Below, piece by piece: positions 31,256 to 42,810 of a DNA stretch of 64,000 nt (position 1 is its first letter; every line of letters starts with the position of its first letter). Both the position numbers and the translations under genes were made by a program. Location of the stretch: NCBI GenBank assembly GCA_033557465.1, contig CM066035.1, positions 904,301,309-904,365,308 of the forward strand. The letters run 5' to 3'. The notes beneath the pieces are model-generated. The model was not told where the DNA came from. It did no database searches and saw nothing but the letters and a program-made list of their open reading frames with translations. Source of the stretch: Ichthyophis bannanicus (lineage: Eukaryota > Chordata > Amphibia > Gymnophiona > Ichthyophiidae).

Positions 31256-32012
31256 TCTGAGACTATCTGGCGATCAGACTAGTCCACTATGAAGGGAGGC
31301 AGAGGGTCAGTAAGACTGCAATGTATAGAAAAACATGACCTTTTGAAGGTCATGTCTGCCCAGAACTCTCTCTTACCAATGGGACATCATCTCGCATCCA
31401 GTGATCACCAGATGGTGTGGTTCAGTATTAGGACTAGGGCTGATAAAATCCACTCAAAAGTGAGGCTCTTAGACTTTAGGACAACTAACTTTGCTAAGAT
31501 GGGACAATACCTCAAGGAGTTGTTAGTGGGATGGGAACAGCTGGGGAATGTAGAAAAACAGTGGGCAAAACTGAAAGGGGAGATTTTAAGTGCAACAAAC
31601 CTTTTTGTTAGAAAGGTAAATAAATATAAAAGATCCTAATATGTATACTTTAGAGGAAAGGAGGGATGGGGCGATATGATAGAGACATTTAAATACCTCC
31701 ATGGCATAAATGCACAGGAGGGTCTCTTTCAATTGAAGGCAAGCTTTGCTACGAGGGGACATAGGATGAGAGTGAAAGGAAAGAGACTCAGGCATAATAT
31801 GCAGAAATATTTCTTTACGGAAAGAGTGGTAGATGCATGGAATAGTCTCCCTGTGGAAGTGGTCGATACGAGGACACTATCTGAATTCAAGAACGCATGG
31901 GACAAACACAGAGGATCTCTAAAGGTAAAGAGGGGACTATTGGAGTTGATATGGAAGGCAGACTAGATAGGCCATCTGGTCTTTTTCTGCCATCATGTTT
32001 TTATGTTTCTGA
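31256..32012 (+). mobile_element. Internally deleted CR1 LINE
   Basis: The left part (to about 31,630) encodes the end of the AP endonuclease and the linker (HHLASSDHQMVWF, KMGQYLKELLVGWEQLG, KQWAKLKGEILSATNLF) and parallels 12,121-12,345. The right part (from about 31,632) parallels 13,955-14,250 and 17,142-17,240, ending in the CR1 3' tail (GACTAGATAGGCCATCTGG then TTTTTATGTTTCT). About 1.6 kb, including the whole RT domain, is missing between them. Confidence 0.88.
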
Positions 32013-32269
32013 CCTGCATGAGCCCAATGGACCAAAAACACATCACTTGGGGCAGAGCCTAAAACTCTTCTAGGCCAGTATCTCCCTCAAATCTAGACAG
32101 GTATCACAGAAGCCAGCTGAGAAGAAGAAAGAGTAACATATGAAGGCAATCATGATGAAGAGGAAGCAAGATTAGATTTGGGAGCCCAGGAAGTCTTCTA
32201 GCCACTTGAATGGATTCCACACACTTGGAATTTGGAAAAGTTCAAACCATGTAGGCTAGATAGAAATTG

Positions 32270-32920
32270 AAAGGTACATTTTACAAATGATGTCCAAGTG
32301 CAATCTGGGACGTCCAAGTCAGAATGTCTGAAAGAAAAGCAGGCACGTCCAAATTCAGACACAATTTCAGAAACGTGGATGTACCAGATAAGGTCATCTG
32401 CGGTGTGTCTATATAGACATTCCCGGAATAATATTCAAAACTGGAGACATCTAGGAATAGCCTAATTAACCATGAATCACAATGACAGCAGTGGTAGGAT
32501 TTGAACATGGCTTCCCTGGTCCTAGAGAAGTGGGCTGGGACTAGGGAAGCCAGGCGTCAAATCCCACCGCTGCTATCATTGTGACTGTGCAGAGTACTGG
32601 GGATGGTGGGCTGCCATCTTCTCTACCCCCACTTGATGTTCTATGGCCAAAACGAGCAGCACTTTCCTGATACCTATTCGTGCCTGGAGCAAGTCTAAAC
32701 TTGGACGGAATCACAGACATCCCTGACATTATCTAACTCCACTGCACCATCCCCGACTTGCTTCTGCCACGCCCCTGCCTACTTGGCCATTCCCACACCA
32801 GAGACATCTTTAAAAGTCATTTTGTAAAATGTCTCTCTAGAAACATCTCCATGATTTAGACATCTGAATGCACATCTTTGGACATCCAAATCACGACTAA
32901 GGCTTTTAAAATGACCCCCA
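32270..32920 (+). repeat. GACGTCC-family interspersed repeat, copy 1
   Basis: Starts with TGTCCAAGTGCAATCTGGG and ends with CTAAGGCTTTTAAAATGACC. It has many GACGTCC/GGACATCC motifs and a central tRNA-like palindrome (32,480-32,590). Other copies lie at 40,190-40,760, 55,560-55,770 and, inverted, 60,090-60,625. Confidence 0.7.
32480..32585. repeat. Fold-back pair of tRNA-like box B segments
   Basis: AGCAGTGGTAGGATTTGAAC then ATGGCTTCCCTGGTCC is mirrored, inverted, by GGACTAGGGAAGCCAGGCGT then CAAATCCCACCGCTGCT. Each arm resembles the tRNA-derived head of a SINE (box B like GGATTTGAAC or its complement). Confidence 0.65.
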
Positions 32921-33960
32921 TGGTCATCTAAATACAGAGAAGGTCGGGTAGCTTCTCATCAAATTCATAAATACATTTCTGTTGTCTCTCGATATCATTT
33001 TATCCAATGTAATACCTTTACAGTCTGTAACAACCGGCTTATGATTTGGAAAAGAAAAGATTCCTGGTACCAGGGACAAATCTAGTTGTTTATTTTGTAA
33101 GTGTTGTACATGGGAAATCCCTTTAACGGCATGCCTTCTGTGACAGAGTGCATTTTTCCATGGCTTTAGCTCAGTATCCCATGGTAAATACACCACCTAT
33201 ACAGGCCACACAGCAGCTCCCTAGGAAGGAGAATCGGGCTAAATTGCAGAGTAAGGATGAGCGTTCATTTGAAACAATAATATTTCCCATATGATTTCAT
33301 ATCTTTCGTAAATAGTGCACCCTCTTGCTCAATAGTGCACACTATTAACAAGAGACGGGAAATGAGGAGAAAAACCACAAAGACAGAAAGCGAAAATGTT
33401 TGCCCACTAAAGTTGGAAAACTCTTTGCCTGCACACCACTATTGCAGAGCATAAAAAGTCATCCAGTCAGCAAGGGCTGCGATCGTAGGACTGTATCTAC
33501 GTCAGAGTGACCGCATCTCTACACAGCAGTAGGGGAAGTCATTTATGAGGATTCGTAAGGATTCACGCATCTTCACTGCCTGTCTGGAACTTGTACTCCC
33601 TCAAGACAGCTAAATGCAGAGGATCACTTTTAGCCGCACTTAGGAATGGCATTTCCGGGTGGGTAGGAGGGGGCGTGTTTTGGGCAGAAGCTTCAAAAGG
33701 GACCCAGAGAACACATTTTAAAGTCTACCCTTGAAAAATCTACCCACCCAAAGAGCAGGTGCAAAAGGTAGTGGCTACTTTGCACCCACGGCTACTTTCA
33801 AAACAAGAATGCATGCGTGGCTTCTCTTTGAAACTTAGTACCAAGTTCTCGGGTAACATGTACAGTATCTCTAGACTTTACTACAATGTGAGCAGTTTGA
33901 AAATTGCCCCCATATGTCTCTCCACTAGACTTGGAATATATGAACATCATCACCTATGCT
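32921..33960. other. No gene seen
   Basis: Unrecognised sequence. No ORF with a known domain and no clear repeat boundaries. Confidence 0.5.
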
Positions 33961-34740
33961 AAAATAATTTTATTTTATTTATTTATCTAACAGGTTTTAT
34001 ATACTGCTTTATCTTAAGTCAACGTGGTTTTACATGTAACAGTTAAACAAGAATGTGGCAGTGTAAGTTACAGGGAACTTGGGTTAAACAGACTACTAGT
34101 ATAAAACAGAGAAGAATCTTGTGCAACTATTATACACTTGGTGAGGAACCATTCATTTTCGTCAGTCCCAAAGAATTTGATGAATAGATGTGTTTTGAAC
34201 TTTTTGCATAGCTTGAGTACATTTTCGGCAGATCTTAAAGGTTCAGGGAGTGAGTTCCAGATGGCAGGTGCAAACAGCGTGACGGCTCTGCTGCACGTCT
34301 GTTGAGTGCGTTTTGTCTTTAGTACTGGATGGAGAGTAGGTTCTGGTCGTTGCATCTCCTTGATCTGGTGTCTGGGGCTTTGTTTATTAGCATTTGTAAG
34401 CTGAATGCTGATTGGTTTTGGAAGAGTTTTAAAATAATAATGACTGCTTTGTATTTTATTTTTAGTATTACTGGTAGCCAGTGAAGGTTCTTTAATGGGA
34501 TGCGATCATATCCAGAAGCACCGGTTATTATCCTGGCAACGGTATTTTGGGCCATCTGTAGTGGGCATAGGACATGTTTTGGGAGGCCCTGGTATAGGAT
34601 ATTACAATAGTCTAGGTGTGGTGTTATTATGGCTTGATAGACAGATCTGAAATCAAGTTATAATAATACCACAGCTAGACTATTGTAATATGCTACATCA
34701 GGGCCTCCCAAAACAGGCGCTATACCCAATACAGATAATG
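33961..34740 (-). mobile_element. L2-like LINE 3' fragment with inverted 5' end (twin-priming-like)
   Basis: On the minus strand two frames encode AQNTVARIITGASGYD and LKNLHWLPVILKIKYKAV (34,319-34,555), then LFAPAIWNSLPEPLRS (34,068-34,355), the C-terminal RT of an L2-like LINE. The 3' tail is an AT-rich ATAAATAAATAAAATAAAAT tract at 33,963-33,985 (antisense). At 34,661-34,715 the sequence repeats 34,576-34,631 in inverted orientation, so the 5' end of the insertion is flipped. Confidence 0.82.
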
Positions 34741-35672
34741 ATGAAAGATCTGAAGAGGAAGGCGTGGCCATAACATTTCCTCCTCTTCATAACCAGAAGT
34801 CAATACTGCAAAGGAATGACCAATAAAAGCACAATTGCGTCATTTTTGTTAGCGGTGTGGACCTGTGTGGTCCTGTAGGCAATAGGAGGTGTCGCGGTTG
34901 TGTTGCACAAGAACAGCACTTACCCCTGGCGTCTACAGATGTCATTTTCCACTTTGTTATTAGTTCCAAAGATCTTTCTCAAGTTTGTGATGCCTTAGTG
35001 CAAGTCCCTTCAAAGAATGAACTCTTCCATAATCTGGCGTCTGTGGGAGGGGAATTTTATTGCTTAAAGCTGTAATTTTCTAATCACTCAGTAAGCTGGG
35101 AAACGGTTATAGTCTATAGAGCAAGGCTTCTCGACCGATTTTGTTCTGTGGCATACTTTTGAGTTTGTTCAGTCCTCAGGGCACACAAACCAAATTTTGC
35201 ATGCAAGGCTCTCAACTCCCTTCCTCCCCCCAATTTTGACTATCAAATTCAATTGTAATCATCACACCACCATCCCTCTCCAGAAAATCCTATAAAAATG
35301 CATATTTAAACATCATAGTTTTAAATATTAAACTCTGATTTGTAAATATATGCATAATGAGGAAGACTGGAAAAAGCCCATTTACAAGGGTAAATAAACT
35401 ATTTACATATCGCCCATCTTGCTGTGGGTAAAAGCACACACTGATTACTCAGTTTGTTTGGCTCCAGGACCCATTGCTTTGCTTTGACGGTAACAGCTTT
35501 TTGCCCCCACCTCCCAAAAACCTCTGCCCTAGGCGGTTGCCTATTTGGCTAGTAGCTGGGTGGCCCTGTTTTTATGATCCTCGCTGCTCTGTCTCTCGCA
35601 CCAGCAGAAGGAGACTAGCATTTTTTTACCAGTGGGCACCTCATTCTGTTGGATTCAATCTAGGAGGCCAGC
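34741..35672. other. No gene seen; possible half of a hAT-like MITE
   Basis: At 35,126-35,185 CAAGGCTTCTCGACCGATTT and TTCAGTCCTCAGGGCACACA loosely resemble the MITE end sequence. The rest is unrecognised. Confidence 0.35.
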
Positions 35673-35844
35673 AGTATAGCAATTACTTATCTTTATAAGC
35701 TGTAGTTCCCAAAGCCCGTGGCCTGTTCGCCCAGGGCCTATTCACCCCGACTTCAAAGTCCAAATAGACTTTATCACCGATCTCTGTTTCACCTAGAAAG
35801 GCTTCTTTAGGGGTTCGAAAAAAAAGATAAGTAATTGCTATACT
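35673..35844. repeat. Short element with perfect 22-base inverted repeats
   Basis: Bases 35,673-35,694 and 35,823-35,844 are exact reverse complements of each other (core TAGCAATTACTTATC), with 128 bases between them. It could be a small MITE or the footprint of an insertion. No target duplication is apparent. Confidence 0.7.
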
Positions 35845-36034
35845 ACTTCATGGACGTTTATGGAATAAAGGTGTTGATGAAGCTCTTGTTTGCTTGCAGG
35901 ATTTGAGGAAAAGCAGAGTGCGACTTCAGAGCGAGCCAGTTTTGGCGCTAAATATTCTTAAGATGTTTGCCTAATGTTGTACTGACCCTTGCTGCAATTT
36001 AAGTCCATTGTCCCAAAACCTGTCCCCAGAGGAG

Positions 36035-36172
36035 AGCAACTGATCCCGTTCCTCTTTATAAAAGTAGTGCTATGAAGTCCCCCATCGGTTCCATTTTCTC
36101 TTTTCTAGGTTAAATAAATTCAGTTCCTTCAGCCTCTCTCTCGCCACCTTTCTTTCTGCTCTGGGTGGACCT
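36035..36172 (-). mobile_element. Diverged CR1 3' fragment
   Basis: Plus-strand text CTCTTTTCTAGGTTAAATAA then TTCAGTTCCTTCAGCCTCTC parallels the antisense CR1 text at 14,706-14,752 (CTCTTTTCCAGGTTAAAGAG, CCTTTTTATCCTTTCTTC). No coding remains. Confidence 0.6.
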
Positions 36173-37450
36173 AAAGGCTGGTCTTTAAGCAGGTGCAGAG
36201 ATAGAGCAATGGCCAGGTTTTGGAAATGCATCATCTGTCTGTGCTGACCCGGGACTGCACTGTCACCCTATCAAGAAGCAGCCTTGCAGAGGGCCGCGCA
36301 TGCTCCTGAACCAGGGCAGTACCAGGCCGGTGCCTCATTAAGGTGGTCCTCTCTGGCTCTCAGCAGCAGGGGGCAGAGGGTCCAGTCAAATGTTTTCACT
36401 GTGCCACAGTCTGGCACCGATTCCAGGGTTGCCAAGGCTCTGGGCTTTAGGCTTCAAAGGCTCCATTCCCCTACTGATTCCTGAGCCCTCATATCTTAAG
36501 AGAAGCATTTTTCCTGTATATGAATTAGCTAAACAATCCAAGGTGCATTTCTCTTTTATTTTAGGTTTCAATAGATTTTGTTAGATTTGGCAGACTCTCT
36601 TCCAGATCCATAGAGGAATCCCAGACCCCTCCCGGTTGAGAATATCTGGTTAAGACAGTGCACCCAAACGTAAGCAGTCGTGCATGTCTCAGACTCGTTA
36701 CCTGTTTTCTCAACTACCCGCGCTTTACCCCTCTCCCCCACCATTCCACTCAGTAATGTAAGCAGATTTGCGCCAATGTTCCCAGGGACGTGTGCTGACA
36801 TTCACTCCTTCCAGAACCGGCTCAGTTACAGACACTATCAAAGCAAATGCAGGTGGACCCTCAGCGGAGATAAGAGGCTGGATCAGGGTGGCACAGGCAA
36901 TCATCCAGAACAAGCTGGGGAAGGGAGGGGCAGGTTCAGCTGTCTCCAACAATGCAGCTAAGTTTGTTCACCAATGCAAAATGAATTTTCAAATCATCCG
37001 CTTACATTTTCTGCTGGCCATGTGCATACCCTCAGCTGTGCTTTTAAACAGTTCTAAAGAAAGATGAACCATCAAATCTAAAAATAGCCTAAACCCAGCA
37101 GTCCCTCTTCACAACAAACCACTGCATAGAGAGAATCCTATAGCTAAGTCGTTTCCCAAAAATAATTCTGGTGCAATATCTATTATAAGGAAAAAGAGGG
37201 CCATGTTCCAAATGCAAAATCTCTCTATTCACAATGGAAAAAGGATTTGTGTCAGTGGTTGGAGCATTTGTTATGTCATAAAGCCTTGCTGACCAATCAG
37301 CACAAGCACTCGATGGACGCTCACGTTGATTGGTCAGCAGGACACTAGTGGGGTGAATGAAGTTACTAACACTATCCAGGACCAGCAATTGCCCCCTGTG
37401 AGCGCTTATGCTATCCCCTCCCCCACCCAGCTCCTGATAGATACAAAAAC
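36173..37450. other. No gene seen
   Basis: Short ORFs on both strands, none with a recognised domain. Between 37,250 and 37,345 a short inverted pair (CTTGCTGACCAATCAGCA / TTGATTGGTCAGCAGG) forms a hairpin with a CCAAT-like ATTGG/CCAAT in each arm. Confidence 0.45.
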
Positions 37451-37620
37451 ATACACTCACAAACCCATGCACTCGAAAACAGACACACACATCCACACAA
37501 TGAACCTAATACACACACACATATATATCCACACAAGCACAGACATCACAAATGCACTCTCAGACACACACACACACACACACACATGCACAACACACAC
37601 ATTCACATAGAGACACACGC
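37451..37620 (+). repeat. CA-rich microsatellite region
   Basis: Interrupted (CA)n with runs at 37,485-37,495, 37,511-37,522 and 37,563-37,586 and an ATATAT patch. The overlapping ORFs are artefacts of the repeat. Confidence 0.9.
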
Positions 37621-37924
37621 AATCATAAATAAACATAATTAAACACAAATGCCCATCTACAAACACATGCAACACAACACTTTCTCACACAACATGCAAT
37701 TTTTCAGAAGCCCATGTTTTCGGTGCGCACTCACACAAACCAGGAACAAAATAGCTAGCTAGCTCTGTATGTCAGGAAGCTTCATTACAGGAATTTTTTT
37801 AATATATAATTAATTTTCTTCAGAAATAATCTTTCACCAGTGGGAAGAATGGGGAACTTATCTAGTTTTCAATACAGTGAAATTAAAAAGACAACCTGTT
37901 ATGATGGCAGCAGATTTCAGTGGA

Positions 37925-38032
37925 CTTGTTCGATGTGCCACATGTTATTTAATGGAAACCGCTTTGACCTGGTGAAAAGCGGTATATAAGCATAGCTAAA
38001 TAAAATAAAAGAAAATAAATAAATAAAAGAAC
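37925..38032 (+). mobile_element. LINE/SINE 3' tail
   Basis: AACCGCTTTGACCTGGTG then AAAAGCGGTATATAAG, followed by TAAATAAAATAAAAGAAAAT, is the style of 3' end shared by L2-like LINEs and the tRNA-derived SINEs in this window (compare 22,490-22,546 and, antisense, 41,515-41,580). The body is missing or too diverged. Confidence 0.6.
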
Positions 38033-38204
38033 CAAGGGTCATGTGAATCAATGAAAAGAAGCAGATTTAGCAACAGAAATCATAAGGAGAGACCATTCAA
38101 TTCACATTGCACCCACGGGAGTCCTAGGCAGGGCCAGGAACCCTAGGCGGCTATCAATCTTGCTGCACCCATTGCCTTTGCTGTCCCCTCTCTGGGACTT
38201 GTAG

Positions 38205-38392
38205 CGGCATCAATGGCATTGAAACTGTGACACAGAACTAACCTGAACACTCTGCACCATAATCACAGTTTGTGCCGCTTCCGCCCACAGACGTCTGCAT
38301 CAATGGGAGGTGGAAGTGGCAGGTCATAGAGAGCAGGAAATCTGGAGAGTTCAGGTAAGTGCTGTGTCATGGTTTCAATGCCATTGCTGTGA
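38205..38392. repeat. Imperfect fold-back repeat
   Basis: 38,211-38,235 (CAATGGCATTGAAACTGTGA then CACAG) and 38,362-38,386 are reverse complements with two mismatches in 25. The match weakly continues inwards (AACCTGAACACTCTG versus CTGGAGAGTTCAGGTAAG). Origin unknown. Confidence 0.65.
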
Positions 38393-40185
38393 CCGCAGGT
38401 CCCCCTGGACTGACGTTACCCTAGGTGACTGCCTGGTTCACCTAATGGAAGCGCCAGCCCTATTCCCAGGTCCAGCTAGACCTGTTAACACTCTTCTGGC
38501 TCCTTTTTGGTGATAAACAAAAACATCTCTGAAATACATCATGAGCTGAGGGCTACCTCTAGGCCTGCTGACAGCTCACCTCACGCACATTCACACATAC
38601 AACTGTGCGCAACATCTATGACTCCTGGGATCAAGGTAAAGAGGAACGTCTGGATTCAAGGCGACCACAGAACATTTTGAAAATGAGCCCTGATTTCTCA
38701 GAGGCAGAAGGAAGTTCAACAAGGAATCTTTCCAAATTAAACATTCCAATCTGCTTGAGAAAAGGAGCACGAGAAGCGCTGAAATGTAACGAGGCCAACC
38801 CTAGGCTGCTTCAGCCCCTCCCTTTGGACATGAAGCATCTGCTAAAGGCATCTTTAATGCCATATCAAAAATGCACACAAACGGCGGGTGTTTCTAATCT
38901 TTCAGCGGAAATATTGTTAATTTACTTCTTTCATTCCATTCCCCCAATTCTTGCCATTTAACATGATTCAGGACTTTAATGTTTCTTTTCCCCTAAACCC
39001 ACTAAATGCGTCACATACACAGAATATACAATGCAGATGATGGTTAGCTGAAGTGGACTCCATTGAAACCTGCACGTTCTTTTTCTTTGTGACGGGAAAT
39101 CTTTCTTTCCTTCTTTCAGGCTGTCCGCTCCTTTTTTTAAAAAAATATTTTAATCACATATTGTTTGTTACAGTGTTAATGCATAACACAGCTTAGGCTT
39201 AGGACAGACAGTTGAACATTGCCATTAATAGAGAATCAAAATAGCAAGTTAAATATGCCGCTCGACTTCCAGAAGGAATATGCGCCATTCCTCTCAATCT
39301 AGTGTAATTCGTAACTGGGTTATTCACTATCACTAATTTTTCCCACATTGCACCTAAAGGAATATCTCTCAGCTCATGGGTCAGTTTCTCCATACTATAC
39401 ACCTCCTGAATTTGACTAATCCCCTCATGTCAAGTGGGAGGCCATCTGTTCCTTTTCTCCCCTCTCAATCTTCTTTCCAAGCTGGCTCTGGACTCAGTTT
39501 TTTCTGCCACAGCTTTCCTTCAGTAGCCTACTCCACTCTGGGCCTGATTTTCTAACAGGAGGCCTATGTGTGAAATCCAAAAAGGCGCCTATTTCAAGGC
39601 TTTTTATAAAGGCAACATAGAATCCCAGATCCAACTCCAATAATAACGAATGCAGACGCATAAATTTACTCCTCCCCCCCCCCCCGCATATCATAACCCC
39701 ATGACTGCTCTGTCTAAACTATACCTCAGAGAGCGCCTCCCTGTGGCAAGTGTGTAAATACACGCTGTCTTGTCACCATGCATACTTCTATGTGTAAATA
39801 CCACAAGGTCATTTTATAAAAGGCCTTTTTGGCATGTAAAACAGCTCTTAAAGACAGAAAAGCCTTATAAAATTATGCCCTAGGGCCTAGATGCAGAGAG
39901 GCTGGTTGCACTCTACTCTAGTCACTGTGGGGGTGATTTTATAAATCATTTTCGTGTGCACGTAAACTACCGAGGGGCATGAAAGTAAGCATGTCAGCAG
40001 GAGTGTGCCTACTTGCTGACTGGCGTACCTGGGGGTGTGGTCTGGGCTGAGCATATGCGGCGTTCACACGTAAGCACATTGATGATGAAATCCCTTGACC
40101 TAAAAGCATACTTGAGTGTGCTTTACATCCTTTAAATTACAGTTCCTCTGAAACAAGCGTAAATGTCTGTGACTGCATTCGGAGT
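38393..40185. other. No gene seen
   Basis: Unrecognised sequence with a C-run at 39,674-39,685 and a CACGTAAACTACCGAGG / GTACCTGGGGGTGTGG area (39,940-40,080) that looks like an old repeat. There is no ORF with a known domain. Confidence 0.45.
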
Positions 40186-40189
40186 GGTA

Positions 40190-40765
40190 TTTTAGAAAGG
40201 ACATTAAGTTAAAATGGGGGCGTCCAGTGCAGAAAAATGCCAGGGACGTCTATATCTCCGTCGATTTTAGTAACATAGACGTCGCTGACCTGGACATGCA
40301 TGTGGGTGTCCATATAGACGTCCCCAGTAGGGATGCCTGTGTCGAGAATATCCATCTCAGGCATTCTAGCATAAGGGGACGTCCAGTGGCATAGCAAAGT
40401 GACCACATGAGCCCTTGTTCCCTGTCAGTGTTCATTGATATAGTAAATTACACATCCTCCAAATGTTTCAAATGTTTGTCTGGCAAAACCATCTCTTTTC
40501 AGCTCCCTGTTTAGGCCTGGAGCAGGTGTAACCTTAGATGCGACTCCAAATATCCAGGATGTTTCTGACATCCAGGTTCTTGGGAACAACCCCAGCATGC
40601 CTCCATCATGCCCCCATTCGGACGTCCTCGTAGTGGGGACATCCACAGACCCGGCTTCTGAAATGTCTCTGGAGACATCTCAATGATTTACACACCCGAA
40701 TGCTCGTTTGCAGACATTCAAAGCATGAATAGCGTTTAAAAAAAAAAAGCCCTTCAAATATGAGC
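40190..40765 (+). repeat. GACGTCC-family interspersed repeat, copy 2
   Basis: ATTTTAGAAAGGACATTAAG to GAATAGCGTTTAAAAAAAAA, with GGGGGCGTCCAGTGC, GACGTCTATATC, CATATAGACGTCCCC, TAGGCCTGGAGCAGGTGTAA and GTCTCTGGAGACATCTC. It is in the same orientation and order as the copy at 32,270-32,920. Confidence 0.7.
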
Positions 40766-41194
40766 CCTGCTTCTTATGCCAGTATTTTTTAAGGACACAA
40801 AGGAACCTAAATAAAATGGCACTTAAGTTGACACCTATTAAACACCTCTTAAATAATGTCCAGCTGCTATGGAGCAAAGCTAAGCGAATACCTCTTATCT
40901 TTATCTGGAATTTCACCCGTATCTACATAGCTCCACGTGCAAACATTTAAGTAACAGGATAAATCTGACCACATCTGTGCAGTCAGATGTAGAATAGTTA
41001 ATTGTGTGAATGCACTTAAGCAGCTGAGACTGACCAAAATAGCAGGCTAGTCGGCTAAATTAAAAAACCCACCATGGGTGCACCCCGAGTCGGCTGCTTT
41101 TTGTTAGGCTAAATTATTGTGCGGATTGATTTCATGCACACAAATTTTGGCTGGACAGCAAGGTGGAGAGGGGAATTTTTCACTGTCTAACTTT

Positions 41195-41868
41195 GGGGTC
41201 CTTTTACTAAAGCTCGGTAAGGCTGTGCGCTTAACGTGCATTTGTAACACACATTAAGTGCAAAACCTCCATGTGAGCTTTTGAACCTGACCAGCATGTT
41301 GCAGGCAGTTAACATGCGACTGAGTAGTTTGCATGGAGAGATCTTAATTCAGGTGCACCCATAAAGGTATCATTTGGAGCACCTGCGCTAACTGCTGTGT
41401 TAACAGTGCTGGTGCACTAATGTGCTCTCCACACCCACCCACCCTCTTAACATTAGTGCACGAGTGCAGTTAACCTGCATTTTGGCAGTCAGTAGCTGAC
41501 ATTAGTGTTCACCATTTATTTTTTTATTTTATTTACATTCTCTTATATACCATGCTATTCTGCATCAGTGTGGTTTACATTGAACAAACTGAAATTACAT
41601 TGAACAGGGCATTATAACTTGGAGATAACTATTTTACAGGGAACATGGGCTATGGAGGGTTAAGTGGCTTGCCCAAGACCACCTGTGGGACTAGAAACCC
41701 CAGTCCTTCCAGCCCAAGGTTGCTGTCCTCTAGTGGGATTTGAACCCCTGACCTTCCAGCCTGAAGTACCTTGCCCCAACCACTAGGCCACTCCTCCACT
41801 CCACCATGGCCAGTTAATGCAAGCTATGACACACGTTAATGGTTAGCGGTGCTTAGTAAAAGGGCCCC
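41195..41868. mobile_element. Element with terminal inverted repeats GGGGTCCTTTTACTAAAGC, carrying a SINE
   Basis: Left end GGGGTCCTTTTACTAAAGC (41,195) and right end GCTTAGTAAAAGGGCCCC (41,851-41,868) are inverted copies with small differences. The interior has repeated AACGTGCA/GTGCACTAATGTG/GTTAACxTGCxT motifs and is interrupted by a SINE (41,515-41,815). Without the SINE it would be about 370 bases. It is probably a MITE of unknown superfamily. Confidence 0.65.
41515..41815 (-). mobile_element. tRNA-derived SINE (antisense)
   Basis: In sense orientation the head reads GGAGTGGCCTAGTGGTTGGG (box A region, plus-strand 41,780-41,800) and box B-like GGGTTCAAATCCCACTAG (plus-strand 41,735-41,755), followed by GGTCTTGGGCAAGCCACTTA and a tail with AACCACACTGATGCAG and TAAATAAAATAAA. 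It lies within the TIR element at 41,195-41,868. Confidence 0.82.
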
Positions 41869-42530
41869 TTTATGTTGTTAAGAACAGATTTTAAGAAAGT
41901 CAGTCTTTGGGCACCAGAAACAGATCTTTACCAGGTTGCAGAGGAACAGAGGGGTCCCTTGGGCCACCTTAAACCAGAAACCCTTCATAAATCAGCAAAC
42001 AGACTTCTTAGCATGGCAAAGTTCACTCAACATACATGTACAGAGGAAAACAGAGAGACCCGGCAGACAGCAGGATGTCTAAAAAAGGGACACATCATGG
42101 AATGCTTCATCTCCCCCGTGGCTGCGGACAGCTAAAAATACAGTATGGGAACAGGGAACCATGGCGGGGTCTCGGGGGATAACAGAGCAGTGTCAGTTCC
42201 CAAGGATGGACATTTTCCCTTAGCATCACACAGGTCAAGCCGTCCTTCCGCTCGTGCTATCTTAGAAACAGAGGAAATCTTAGGGGGAAAAAAGAGTCTG
42301 GGCTGCCAAATAGCATTAAGGCATCAGGAAATCACAACTCATTAACACAACTACAAGAGGAAAAGGTTACTGTGTATTACAAGGCCTCATGCTGCCCACC
42401 TCCCCTTCCTTTCAACAGTGCCACAATCTCAGTGGTCAGGCATGGAAAACAAAGAATGTATTCAAGGATTATAAGCACCAATGTTTCCTCTGCACGGTGA
42501 TATCTAATGTAAAAAAAGTTGAAACAAGCT
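41869..42530. other. No gene seen
   Basis: An 87-codon ORF (41,872-42,135) and a 66-codon ORF (42,145-42,345) have no recognised domain and no supporting features. Confidence 0.4.
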
Positions 42531-42534
42531 AACT

Positions 42535-42725
42535 TAGACGGATCGGCCCAGTGCAAGTGCTGTGCACTGAGTCACTGGTTCAAGCTGTGCATCAGGTGAG
42601 GTCTTTCACTCCCTGATGAGGGAGGGACTTGTGGTCACTGCCTGAGGGTGACACTCAATGCCCGGATTCAGGACCCACAATTACAGGATTTTGGATGAAA
42701 TCCTGATCCTGTACAGTAGGGGGGA
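42535..42725 (+). repeat. Degenerate SINE-like repeat, family B, second copy
   Basis: Shares with 10,012-10,250 the blocks ACTTGTGGTCACTGCCTGAG then GGTGACACTCAATG and CCCGGATTCAGGACCCAC. The upstream GCCCAGTGCAAGTGC and CTGGTTCAAGC could be a decayed tRNA head. Confidence 0.5.
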
Positions 42726-42794
42726 AATGCATCACTGTTTCTCTGTCAATTTGTCTGCTTGGAAGTAATATCTTTGCTGTCATGGGATGGACTG

Positions 42795-42810
42795 GGGGGG
42801 GGGGGTAATG
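42795..42810 (+). repeat. Poly-G run
   Basis: A run of G interrupted by no other base for about 13 positions (ACTGGGG...GTAATG). Confidence 0.8.

Noticed and set aside
37326..37675. ORFs rich in Thr/His or Val/Cys on the two strands
   Set aside because: Produced by the CA microsatellite.
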